From the IMG/VR virus record IMGVR_UViG_3300027906_000002, positions 62,001 to 126,000 of that record: 64,000 nucleotides of DNA, one strand, 5' to 3'. Positions 38,301 to 40,780 of this stretch are shown here, in pieces. This stretch comes from a virus. How positions within the stretch are numbered: position 1 is the first letter of the stretch; the number at the start of each line of letters is the position of its first letter. The notes beneath the pieces are model-generated. The model was not told where the DNA came from and made no database searches. It saw nothing but the letters and a program-made list of their open reading frames with translations. The position numbers and the translations under genes are program-made.

Positions 38301-39525
38301 TATAGATAACAACTTCCTTTATATCGCTGATTACCAAGGAGATAATCTTACAAATGGTGATCTCGTAGGTGACTATGGTCTTGGTGGTAACTTCCCTGTA
38401 GGTTACGCATCAGTAATTACTAGAGTTGAAACTCCTGGTGCTGGTGCTGCATTAGTACAAGACATACGTCCAGATGGTCAGTACAAGAGATTGTATTTAA
38501 GTGATATTATAGGATCATTTGATCTTAAGGATTCTGTTATTGGACCTGGAGATTATAAGGCAGCAGTTCAAGCTAAAGTTGATCTTAATGCACGTGTTAA
38601 GAGAGCATTCAAAGGATTTGATGGAGTACAAGATACATTCAATCTAACGATTGATAATGGTGTTAATTACCTCCCAGATCCTGAAGGACATCTTCTTGTA
38701 TACGTCAATGGTATTCTACAACCTCCAGGTGGTACTAACGCATATACAGCGTTCTCTAACCAGATTCAATTCACTGAAGCACCAGAGATAGGTGCATCAT
38801 TCACAGGATTCTACGTTGGTAAGTTAAGACAGTTAGATGATATCTCCTTCGAGTTTGACTCTTTACGTCAGTCATTCAACCTTAAGCGTAATGATGTATT
38901 CTACTCACTAACGCTAACAGAAGGTGTCCAGTCTTCTACAATACGTCCAGAAAATAATATTATTGTTTCACTTAACGGTGTTGTACAGGAGCCAGGCGTA
39001 GGTTTCGAGATCGTTGGTTCTAGAATAATCTTCTCTGAGATTCCTCGTGTGGGATCAACATTCGTTGCCTTCTCCTACGTTGGTTCTGAGGCAGACGTTG
39101 ATGCTGCTGAGGTCGTACCACCTATCGAACCAGGTGACTTTATTGACATCCAAGGTGAGACCGCAGACAGAGAAGTTGCTGTTATTGAGTCTTCCAACTC
39201 TCTAATTACTTTCGACTATCTTGGTTCTGTATTCGGACAAAATGCTAAGGCATCTGCAAATCTAACTGCAGGGTTTATTAATGATGTTCAGGTAACATCT
39301 GGTGGTTCTGGATATACAGCTAGACCGAATGTTAGAATCGATTCTATATCTGGATTTGATGGAAACATCAGAGCATTGATCGGGGTTGCAGGTGTTGAAA
39401 TGAATAATGCTGGATCTGGATATAAGGATCCAAAAATTGAAGTTGAAACAACTGTTCCTCTTGATTGGAATGCACCTAATCTTGCAGATTATGGTGAAGA
39501 AGAGGTAGACCCCGAAACACCATAA
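14341..39525 (+). CDS. giant modular baseplate/virion protein in the gp7 position, 8394 aa
   Basis: One uninterrupted frame of 25,185 bases encodes a protein of roughly 0.9 MDa. It lies where T4 has gp7 (after gp6, before gp8), so the N-terminus (TPDFIEQDYPLFNKFIEYYY) may be its wedge anchor; this is an inference from order. Visible parts: residues about 330-640 and 1120-1340, GxGY repeats; about 1403-1553, a YHYH domain (GWAFDGNPIYGPYGY); about 1836-2220, a beta-propeller-like region; about 2240-2440 and 4056-4263, two LamG-like lectin domains (the second with TGEYTIEFWCRP, WYHIAVSRSGSTVKLFLDG); about 4310-7070, 23 YPR repeats; three helical GGN repeats near 4420, 6880 and 7145; the last 330 residues contain two VNGxxQxPG strand repeats. 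Lectin-like and beta-rich modules suggest a peripheral, surface-binding fibre fused to the baseplate. Transcription probably comes from the late promoter at 11622. Confidence 0.85.
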   Translation: MANTNKVSQSVKSLTPDFIEQDYPLFNKFIEYYYRSQEKTGLGQNIVNNFLQYLDIDKLDVGILDGATKIVEAINETDDKIIVESVDTFLEKNGSLLIGDEVIYYEKTTSSPNIALSPGISYEQVQLKWTGLASPLALFDGSKQRFPLTSQDNPIAPPSAQHLIVKVYGELQIPLLDFTVDGTDIVFTEAPRAKLDADDTSSTTVTYMSGFVESPIVQIDNISNSFGDDKRQFTITRNNERYEPVIDEYVYAIYDNQLLIPKEEFYIDHDQFIFKNAPLNGRYLELFAVEAPIPSFGADAVGYARIDNDGSLTGISTNINGSNYRYEYPPKVSVNSLTGSGASATALVNGVKEVQLLSGGKGYSDTNPPTVVVQDPTKPGAKTSQIKATVTNGEVSSLEVLNSGNGYTFTPRLTFQQPGGAKIGVPYIVGGSISGTVEVLEKGFGYTTVPEIYVDEPTGEDGIKASLQAVLVDGQIQSINILNAGQGYETVPRMMIKDPVGAQVLETRVDGDGRVVSIELLSGGSGYDDVPSVYILDDRTDGTGAYAGGTGATAVASIFNGRIIDINIVNFGRDYSAANPPTIFIQDPPSAEASANVGLNQVTGFIVNQAGSGYTKAQFEGCARAASGITAYTEDGNAVFTNDTAATSAAIDTPVKCLDQLFVKRLLDKYTEQFLPDVPSLDYTKIDVRNAIKSIKDFYASKGTSFSIAYLFKLLYGETVSISYPKDQIIKPSNATWSIDTILRASLESGDPVNIKDGLITQEADIADSNVQAASALVENFISIKTSELEIFELVLSEETINGTFTVPYKTRLGEPLTVDDSIITVDSTIGWPERNGEFVIGGTEVVQYKEKSLNQFIECTRSVNGVVEDWDSATEVKSNFRIYINKGTLQEVVMNIVGIVDAQQTTLTDTGSYYLPGDKLTVSKLGGTGINPDLTTWLYNVKKLIEVTSITYGGVNDQSATVTCANPHGLLVGDQVTIYGANPIIYNGSSLVTSRDGEYIFQYNLPQPATVEPQGNILVSIDLNKGKSLNTAIFNAISPYTTNVQNSFFNDQYVYVAATGIPNYEIGPFPGSALLPGNQRKLNRFPKVAQTISTKDIINPGPIGTWVNGVSIWSYKSDLSKTFGAVTGIDILNVGKDYDAASPPAITISGGGGANATAEVTVDGSISEITVTDGGSGYTTSPLVSIVGGDGSGAAATAIITKGEVSRILINTGGTGYTSQPSITIVGGEGTGAQGTASVRGPIKSIDVTNGGNSYTSKPTISLSSGSGAVAQAIVNNGRIISIAIISAGQGYTTAPEVTIQGDGFGAIARATIDVDGENAGRVTGIEIVNRGINYLQGTTVINLTSVGQDALFESNVFEWTYNLESTSIFDDARGGVFTGYNNEYGGEYAHLSNPQRMRYILGDNLYKDAYGKTLEKEDQLGHSPIIGWAFDGNPIYGPYGYTDPTDQGSAVIRLSTSFRLQESLVFDATTNPYPIRNDGPLLTDVDTDGDYLYPAGKFVEDYEYVFGLGDLDQYNGRFCKTPDYPEGRYCYFVTIDATEDGNALFPYVIGPSYNSVVDTWNLSTSAVQQNIPSGVVRYRDPYENVDIDVSRTPNASTAALTTEDGDVLMFEVEDVNRDGVITADETENPAEMFEESPLQLFDYFPKVKFDSKVDIEVETITKFEDASVTGFTIENPGKNYQVDDILTFDNSGTDGAGVSARISRIKGEAIDSYSFENVNGLNYGVLDTNVPHNLVTGDEVYVDYTPIMNNTNKSFVVRQIKGIESIVIDQAGSGYDEEIPPTIIIDGDGTAGKLEAVVTSVGSIDTVNIINSGSNYTTSPRVILSHPQIFKKADYYVTTISNNNYVCVNDVYVNDEKETFYCGKTKDATGNTVAFISKYSALGVKEWERTLESTVGQYYTEYQKIYVNKNAYTNDEIWVVGNNRPNANLLDVYNPDIILCKYTQSVDGLDATLDFQKGYAGISGANRADYVTCIEKYSDIRYVIGGYTNTNSLNPDDAFIASIDTTGNFAVKRKIASGTLSERLTDMLIIGDNVYFTMETASGPDSKDINLAFGKATIGINAITIDWIKELSNTVYSFLNTSLTIDEFNEFYVTATCRLKSDDTTKDSFWVGKLNAEGNVIWNYRYLATGRELTLVDKAVIDIFGDLNVAYTKDDQVTRKTTVGTVKIGYDGTMKKHSTSEFNKKQIEGITANAMDVDVSGDVYVYGQTQWNRNEFILDFADGGAPLTDLSAHYTITDQSANNSIRYLNGVAKIDGCNVPANTQTTWENGHIKASSSELGTTLDGDFTIQMMVYIDGDSGLPFSLSQNLMTLCQIGSSQDATGGLWLGFGTGRGLDLTIANSSTQIVNATAISSASSVMLNNTWISVAITKSGNLFSSYVNGVLVASGTISNTSFAGKDLYFGVGPGFGAGVNDFDKDTQGQFFLDDIKLKNRAVTPTSPSDINGLPQASQFGFGYSWTDTAWFAAQTRRYEYDDYIGFGLKIDKNADSERLGDQGLQTNTQIGFARTNIDVVPGSPLTIGSTGFELAEAGFQSLDFDDATTTMSQDTETLTYAADVWSARTSTVPSPGSQKLRVSAVVKDRYYIKPTSTTVINNIQELTLNQAFDFTVGAKLVLQNPNGTFINSGYIIKKDNSVNKIYLAIIHNAWTDDLDNGELVTQQFSEQDSYGIIGPLPNDINEIKNYVFTEINNTTPGTFDIDLATFDAPSDIGGTNNLDDFAKLKEFDVNDYSIRIDEVSGGSTYIPGSVVDITSSDITFNTAYSTCQITNLAGVLKITLTANLTKIIQVSSVANTDEVYCITSTSHYLHTGEMIYIDGNPSQESGGTTYDEYDGAFPVDSVISPLEFTYKLNQAAVTSPSASAAAVSVYVKSPVLKMYYGHQYLFDLSHSSMVGGNLSFAKDNLYKLEYSFNSIERIGIPGVTGQGQPTPTVKLKIDEDIVTNISYYFDPSRTGADSPVIEGSYLDVTDSPYKGIFTISSTAGATITEGADIFKFLLANEPEGNANVNQTTYSTSSLKAVGSIADVRIVNAGGFYTKLPIVTDIQSTRNIERVQINEPGTEYAIGVYNSVPIQGDGEGGLVSILVNDGADEDGITIPGQIQEVVVTSPGKAYTTAYVDIEGIPGILGPGLQGSGAELTVVIPPFGTEASIFTRGDKVGKIKKLKNNNFGYDYPHDYTLRPEITFPINAQLTSTSILESITVTNPGSGYSLAPAVIIQGGGGYGAQAEASIKNGRLDNIVVKDPGAGYSSTPQVSLRSSFNYVVNLDLGLLQFAYPHGIPNGAELSLAVTDTGDGADFPLSAGATGRLNGNTTYYAISGSANSLEDDQLKIAITEANAELGDGLTFVNAGDGRQSVLTESFGGAAEANVITSTFLEGELVYQGETLEVATATGYVSTNSGWQVGPRILKIVNHDGLFAENERITGVISKSSGIISDLKVARGVLDIGSITKTTGQFIDDVGKPSEIIQKIQDSYYYQDFSYAVKSAVSISEWKEILIRNVHPASFKVFGELNLNEYGQIPNKETFFQLTKSVELAQEAVVPNIQSFALVEPIYSEFNNTEVLFRQKRLTSSENILTSVVQRVDNIDHLFDGERIAFPLTVEGGTVVANANQLMIVLNGIVQNPNTAFQIQGDSIVFSEPPSPPASVKYANLTISQIQTYDLTWNNQSGIYPLIGNSLVGTSSQARLIVTSVTGDIISGYMDEGTFILGELCTVSATGFSGNLVDITAVSNIGLYTYGETVTNLQGDTAKVEQINLETGAETPVCDLRYAIGPSTTEFEVVPVDGTGPLPVGTIDVAENDGFRIGAEIMEVLTVVDGAESTTITVVRGVLGTQATAQQEGSPMYSTDINVTEALTLSKTAGTYQSTPGLYNIQLNDVIIGAKSGTVSRVTTASVYQDPVTGEFIGQVDISPGSSFFGLLFNRITSTSYPNVVIDDISKSQISVVDFDDNATAYNTNFPSNEIVSNYVIPYSNAVGTLQIGEDIRNYKIEYGNNTGEFTAGEDGRVRKISMYDKEGEGFFNAGQIIRTRDTKAEVIGYNQARGIVYLGKIGRSLPDGQDYFEFDFANDAAISNTQKKFGSTSLQLDGTGDYIGVASTSEIAFGTGEYTIEFWCRPDTAALAGLAEIYDTRTADPEISGRIYLNGAQIRYNVNGSDIVTSGATVIPTNNTWYHIAVSRSGSTVKLFLDGVEVGSATDNSTYVARPIRIGATYSATNAFAGYIDEFRISSVARYTGAFNPPAGIHQGDVDTKVLLHFDSTNGDKFVDDWSGGESFSNAEYFNNDPIVASRRYIGDHNYVGGTVSGAVIIQQGIISKDVTDATYNGSTGDLVLTIGSHSYTTSNTIKIAHNSLTFTCDMDNNATQHTYPRITDPVYDTAIAITAVTATTITVNVGVAIQQGFAKNSHRYNNAGQLILKNLEFIAKEVVYMINHRFPNFTVIGGDANCEDDVKDICRSIVADMRNGGNDKTWLATSYYIDRADTANVKLLNIETEVRETIWAYNKLDQMLEFIVTNSEWKPVGDHGLKQYTDTSITDSSTTSFTYKTPTGATYDADTGDLTLTDVGHGLVGRRAVTVEAGTSYNAETGILSVTSASHLFQNGDKVMLEKESLTFTCDMDGHKTEHKYPRASDPALAGWLTVSNSQTNTFDLDVGKSPLLVFNPTGGSYDASTGHMKLQIGDNILTPGTNIKVAPNSIYFKCTSDGLQAVKKYPRTTDPIAGKPTPIAYDGEQLSASFANYTPTTGVMRITAGKTFTPLDATYNAVNGMMNLTIPDHGMVAGDTVRLEDGAITFTCGMDDHYSTHAYPRTTDPKRGLQLSITNVQTHSFSVNVGISPKVQLTPNNGSYDPSTGLMTLEFNTAHGLTAGTSIKIAKESLTFSCGFGGASGDAAKKSYPRSTDPFYDTAVKIESATTNAITVKILENVPSTNTDTHTWVGATTGCIHTGGDYEHIFHSALTNGVVWNKHGLVNGDRIKIATNSLTFTCQLDNQITEHSYPRATDPYNGRWLAVSNVGANTFDVNVGISPDTSSHIFKSAYLNGITKRDGSITLDVGKSPRVGYDVAGATYDPLTGDMVLNVGIHNLLENQTIQIADNGLSFTCAMDGNATTHSYPRLTDPSRKHALNITDVGETSKTVSGASYTPASGQMSLTVTGHNLTPATTHTPTNAVYNPATGELELTIVGHSFDNGDRILLDDDCLTFTCAKDNHQSQHTYPRASDPSSMKWLSVQNVHVDRFTVNISKSTDISEHRFISATSTCLKRAKDSVKFDDDSITFRCDLDSQATDHTYPRVSDPVHQQWIPITSSPDANTIVLNVGKSSDTSTHVYQTATSGGLKAQTGYITVNVGKSPTVSHNPSSVTYTPGNGSMAMSIGNHYLRGGSQHTATTASYEASTGIMTLSVANHGFSVGDYIKIAENSITFTCTMNGNATNKQYPRSTDPSFNKWLAIVGITTDTFQVNVGASPLVKHNVTTATYDPATGLIEATIGSHTLEVGEPVMLKDYGFSFTCGLDGDTISKLYPRETGFIQNAGVADPAWRTPVVITAKSATTITFNVGTSSDVTAHNWTGGTSSEAIVSGGDYDHTFVTASTNGVYRTNETVMIGEESMTFTCDFNGDGNTTEKKYPRASGSNAPGGADYAYNKPVPITSVGTNTHTPTLATYVPATGVMNIQLVNHGFALSTNHTVTDATFTATTGVMKLTVAGHGFQEGDRIKLGDGSLRFTCAKDGNASNHDYPRASDFASNRWLPIFNVSTNFFEVNIGNMFGPAAISHTTAHAFVSAVANGLTKANSCIKLAENALTFTCGKDSGASEHSYPRRTDPSFDEWLPLSNVLVDSFDVYIGKASDTSTHTFVSAVAGSLHSQTGVINLNVGISTDTTTHNYVAATKLTPTNAAYNPTTGVMTITVNDHNMANGEQVMIDDGAIKLSCAFGGASGGAAEKDYPRASDPASGRWLTVSNVSTNSFDVQVLDVVPSTNTDAHSFVSAVSNSITRGILRTGGNHSHTFAKARKNAVIAGGIYRHEFVSPSAYTVTDGAYNPTTGVMTLTIPNHGFESGDYIMMDDDSIVFNCSFGGSATDKSYPRSSDPISGKYVPIGNVTTDTFTIQVLDSTPSTNTDAHTFVSASTGGVHRAVLHTGGVYNHTFKSATINGIYNQGQAIEILPDALKFTCDMDGAETNHPYPRKTDPAYKSSLPITHYTADTFTVNVGSTTFGDNRNYTSYTPSFATYDPSTGILILTIEGHPLTSDDYITLDDNALKFTCLMDNNQTTKSYPRPGHDVRAARRKLKVLGTTVNTISLNVGAAQANQTFTPSDASYDAETGEMTLTIGQHGMRVGANVTIANGSLRFTCGMDGNTANKDYPRATDPYGDLKSIPITHVGHTHGTVTNAVYTPASGLMVLTVPAHGYSNGDYIQIADESLTLRCLLDGNSTDHSYPRSTDYPSGRWLPISNKTNDTFEVNVGVSPDTTTHVFQKAATKGIRRQSGVITVNVGKSPVKGYDVTDASFVPGTGALTVTIGNHSLTTGTAVRIANNSLVFRCDQDGQGSDHSYPRANGQGGASGNDPAWNTAVNITAVTPTSITLDVGTSSNTTTHVFQNANNTYSPTNASYNPSTGVMTLTLANHGFVNGEHVKISDGGLKFTCAHDDYATTHAYPRSTDPVSNKWIPISNVQTNTFDIQVLDVVPSTNITAHTFHSVVANCLTRSVITTGGDYTHTFVGNQGSNTVSYTPQASHTFVSCDAGAVKHQLTIHDFAQTTANGIKVLNYNTSDCTDVQTTIENLISIVTDTLDAALQNPPLDYLGSLVRYSPPHEFLGGRIYSYYEEEFPINWHDGTEDIMFTNQIGPAGKYRFVDAANLVQLNAGPIVDKASNDMLTLYPDLALDMPRNFDGSGAGTLQCKTDLALILQEFIKDLRDGGNFNTVNVAKRYLGSNDILLHIRLQAFQSAYAHERLAYYMKQAVNGDLTTGNTDKIVVGAWGITQSNSASFTPTGATYEPTTGDLVLTIGSHTLVKGRMIRIATDGLTFTCALAGGNHTYPRITDPVYLQNIEITDVTATTITVNVGISSNTSLHTFVSSVTDSVTAPGDCTNVTTAIDNLVTIANDIIAPTNADFAIAADRLYFNRDGIADEITALTRVEFTYMLDTSQQFAFSYPEPGGETTCARDLKLIILGIISDLQTGGNNSTVAAMEYYLSSAMQVINVEDELLATVYAIEQLGWLCEHAAKGELRVKGGSSVPPLYAYLHSADTPYSDSETPTDMSVVGTRIKELVNTAINILVPGKRPMRGAAKNLIFNRGYYKEEITTLVNAQFGTNTWLYNDWVDSIITNMSHDLLTTDISDSIIAHDISIESVIGRFEVGELITSDKGTAKVLEYNSETNLLIVGEFVGTPWGSNTSLTGTKSSALATVSVNGVGSSYTWFNSPGNVRTINFAKNITSNISGQVSGINLFTNPELFVPNWTGTGVGFSDNFTVAPDNTSTATKLISSNTGGEHTVDRLYNLTAFDTWDDGGITFDDTTNSFDEGGSGTGDDQQYTFSCFFKKAEYEQVRFHIILDDGTAGEQSIFFDLNMNTGNTGTLFIPQGGISGDAYGAVPYGGGWYRAYVTTTFSFGFTELKARINVANENNQISYTGDGSKGVYAWGSKLSKGTLDPYTSASDGIFYADGEFNIKRYALDRLEEYIIAAMTDGLTSPSPEAGYLKFFSADAAGYYDIRSVSRVVRDNLKLLSEQLAVDTYYTTVTVNNGITIPTYTYGTRELPVGLGGGLKPSDYLYGTASDSYAELETIVPNKGEIVKIYQRFRFDGDVVDGPWVMNETVAKNGDATVTGVIYAIHEDENFSYMDIEVTGNPWAITDYVVGSTNNTTAQISLIEDRIQIIDLDGEFDATVPFKGYTSGGTATPTSFLRNEAAILNNTGGTLTVDTETLVGSFEKTSVVYPETSRQFVTVSKYNGLDVGVGDRIASNGYVRIGISIISDLNQFSVGNRLYKVVGGVADQNNYAIITEVDIDNNFLYIADYQGDNLTNGDLVGDYGLGGNFPVGYASVITRVETPGAGAALVQDIRPDGQYKRLYLSDIIGSFDLKDSVIGPGDYKAAVQAKVDLNARVKRAFKGFDGVQDTFNLTIDNGVNYLPDPEGHLLVYVNGILQPPGGTNAYTAFSNQIQFTEAPEIGASFTGFYVGKLRQLDDISFEFDSLRQSFNLKRNDVFYSLTLTEGVQSSTIRPENNIIVSLNGVVQEPGVGFEIVGSRIIFSEIPRVGSTFVAFSYVGSEADVDAAEVVPPIEPGDFIDIQGETADREVAVIESSNSLITFDYLGSVFGQNAKASANLTAGFINDVQVTSGGSGYTARPNVRIDSISGFDGNIRALIGVAGVEMNNAGSGYKDPKIEVETTVPLDWNAPNLADYGEEEVDPETP
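27273..35540 (+). repeat. 23 copies of the TFTC/YPR protein repeat in the giant gene
   Basis: A repeat of roughly 90-110 codons recurs 23 times, counted by its YPR motif. The consensus order is ATYxPxTGxMxLTI, then H-G/N, then IKIxxxSLTFTC, D-G-N-x-T-x-H, SYPRxTDP, then a strand ending NVG or QVL, then THxFxSA. Copy 1 (27273-27520) and copy 23 (35245-35540) are each separated from the dense block of 21 by a helical GGN repeat and resemble each other (YPRITDPVY, VTATTITVNVG). One further copy is in the neighbouring structural gene (41235-41530). Each copy has a conserved single Cys (FTC). DNA identity between copies is visibly low, so the array is old or fast-evolving. Confidence 0.85.
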
Positions 39526-39528
39526 ATA
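39521..39528 (+). promoter_or_regulatory. T4-type late promoter (CATAAATA)
   Basis: CATAAATA overlaps the stop of the giant gene and lies 20 bases before the ATG at 39548. It would allow the fibre-like and downstream genes to be transcribed independently of the 25-kb gene upstream. Confidence 0.65.
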
Positions 39529-39547
39529 ACTAAAAATGTAGCGAGTA

Positions 39548-40774
39548 ATGGCCAAACAATCACTAAATCTTGGTACGGTAGCTAATGATAACACAGGGGA
39601 TACCCTGCGTGGTGGAGGCGACAAGATAAACGATAATTTTAATGAAGTATATTCTGCTATTGGTAATGGTACTAATATAACTGTTGATGTTACTAACCCT
39701 GCAGTGGGGCAGGTATTGAGGTACAATGGATCTCTATTCGCTCCATCTGATTATGCTAATTTAACATCATCAATGGATGTTAATGGAAACTCTATAGTTT
39801 CTTCTAGTGGTGGAGATATTAATATTGCATGCAATGGTACTGGTAACCTGACACTTGGTGTAGGTGGTATTAATAATACTTTTAATGGTACTGATGGCGT
39901 TATTGATATGCCAACAAAGGTTAAGTATAAGAATGAATTTTCCGCATTAGGAAATGCTCCTTCTGCTGCATCTTACGGAGGTTATTTTTTCACTGTTGAT
40001 GGTGATGATAATCCTTATGTGAATATTAATATTACTACTGGTGGTGTTGGAGATGTTAGAGCAAAGATAGCAACTGAATATTCTAGTATTGATTTATTAG
40101 GGGATGTAGATACTACAACTGCAGCTCCTACAAACTTACAAGTTTTAAAGTGGAGTGCATCTGCAAGTAAATGGACTCCTCAAGATGATGAATCTGGTCT
40201 TTCATCATTGAACACATGGGCAGTTATTGATGGTGATACTGGATCTACAACAGCAAATGCACAAGCAGATACGTTAACTATTGCTGGTGGAACTAATATA
40301 ACAACGACAGTTGTTGGTGATACCTTAACAGTAGATTTTAGTGGTACTTTAACTACTACTTTAGCAGCATTATCTGATACTGATTTATCTACAGTAGTTC
40401 AAGGGGATTCATTATTCTATAATGGTACTAATTGGATTCCTACTAGGAGTCCAATTACCTGGTGGGAATTGAATGCTAATGGTGCATCAGACTACACATT
40501 TAATGGACCTGGATTTGCATCTGCTACTGCTGACGCAACTCTTTATGTTATGAGGGGTCAAACATATGCTTTTGACAATACTGTTCAAGCAACTGCACAC
40601 CCATTTAGAATTCAAAGTACTCAAGGTTTGACAGGAACTCCTTATACTACAGGACAGACTGGTAGTGGAACAGGTGTTCTTTATTGGACAGTTCCTATGG
40701 GTTCACCTAGTACTCTTTATTATCAATGTACACTCCATGCAGCGATGCAAGGAACTATTAACGTAGTTGGTTAG
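39548..40774 (+). CDS. fibre-like structural protein with C-terminal cupredoxin domain, 408 aa
   Basis: The N-terminus (SLNLGTVANDNTGDTLRGGG, then KINDNFNEVYSAIG) is the typical attachment segment of many cyanophage fibre/baseplate proteins. The middle is low-complexity and beta-rich, with SIDLLGDVDTTTAAPTNLQV-type fibre motifs. The last 110 residues look like a cupredoxin: LYVMRGQTYAFDN, then H351 (AHPFRIQS), then VPMGSPSTLYYQCTLHAAMQG with C394, H397 and M400. This is a complete H...C-x2-H-x2-M type-1 copper ligand set, with the C-x2-H-x2-M spacing of amicyanin. Copper binding is an inference; the domain may be purely structural. It starts 20 bases after a late promoter and is followed 6 bases later by another cupredoxin-containing gene. 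Confidence 0.75.
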   Translation: MAKQSLNLGTVANDNTGDTLRGGGDKINDNFNEVYSAIGNGTNITVDVTNPAVGQVLRYNGSLFAPSDYANLTSSMDVNGNSIVSSSGGDINIACNGTGNLTLGVGGINNTFNGTDGVIDMPTKVKYKNEFSALGNAPSAASYGGYFFTVDGDDNPYVNINITTGGVGDVRAKIATEYSSIDLLGDVDTTTAAPTNLQVLKWSASASKWTPQDDESGLSSLNTWAVIDGDTGSTTANAQADTLTIAGGTNITTTVVGDTLTVDFSGTLTTTLAALSDTDLSTVVQGDSLFYNGTNWIPTRSPITWWELNANGASDYTFNGPGFASATADATLYVMRGQTYAFDNTVQATAHPFRIQSTQGLTGTPYTTGQTGSGTGVLYWTVPMGSPSTLYYQCTLHAAMQGTINVVG

Positions 40775-40780
40775 TAAGAT

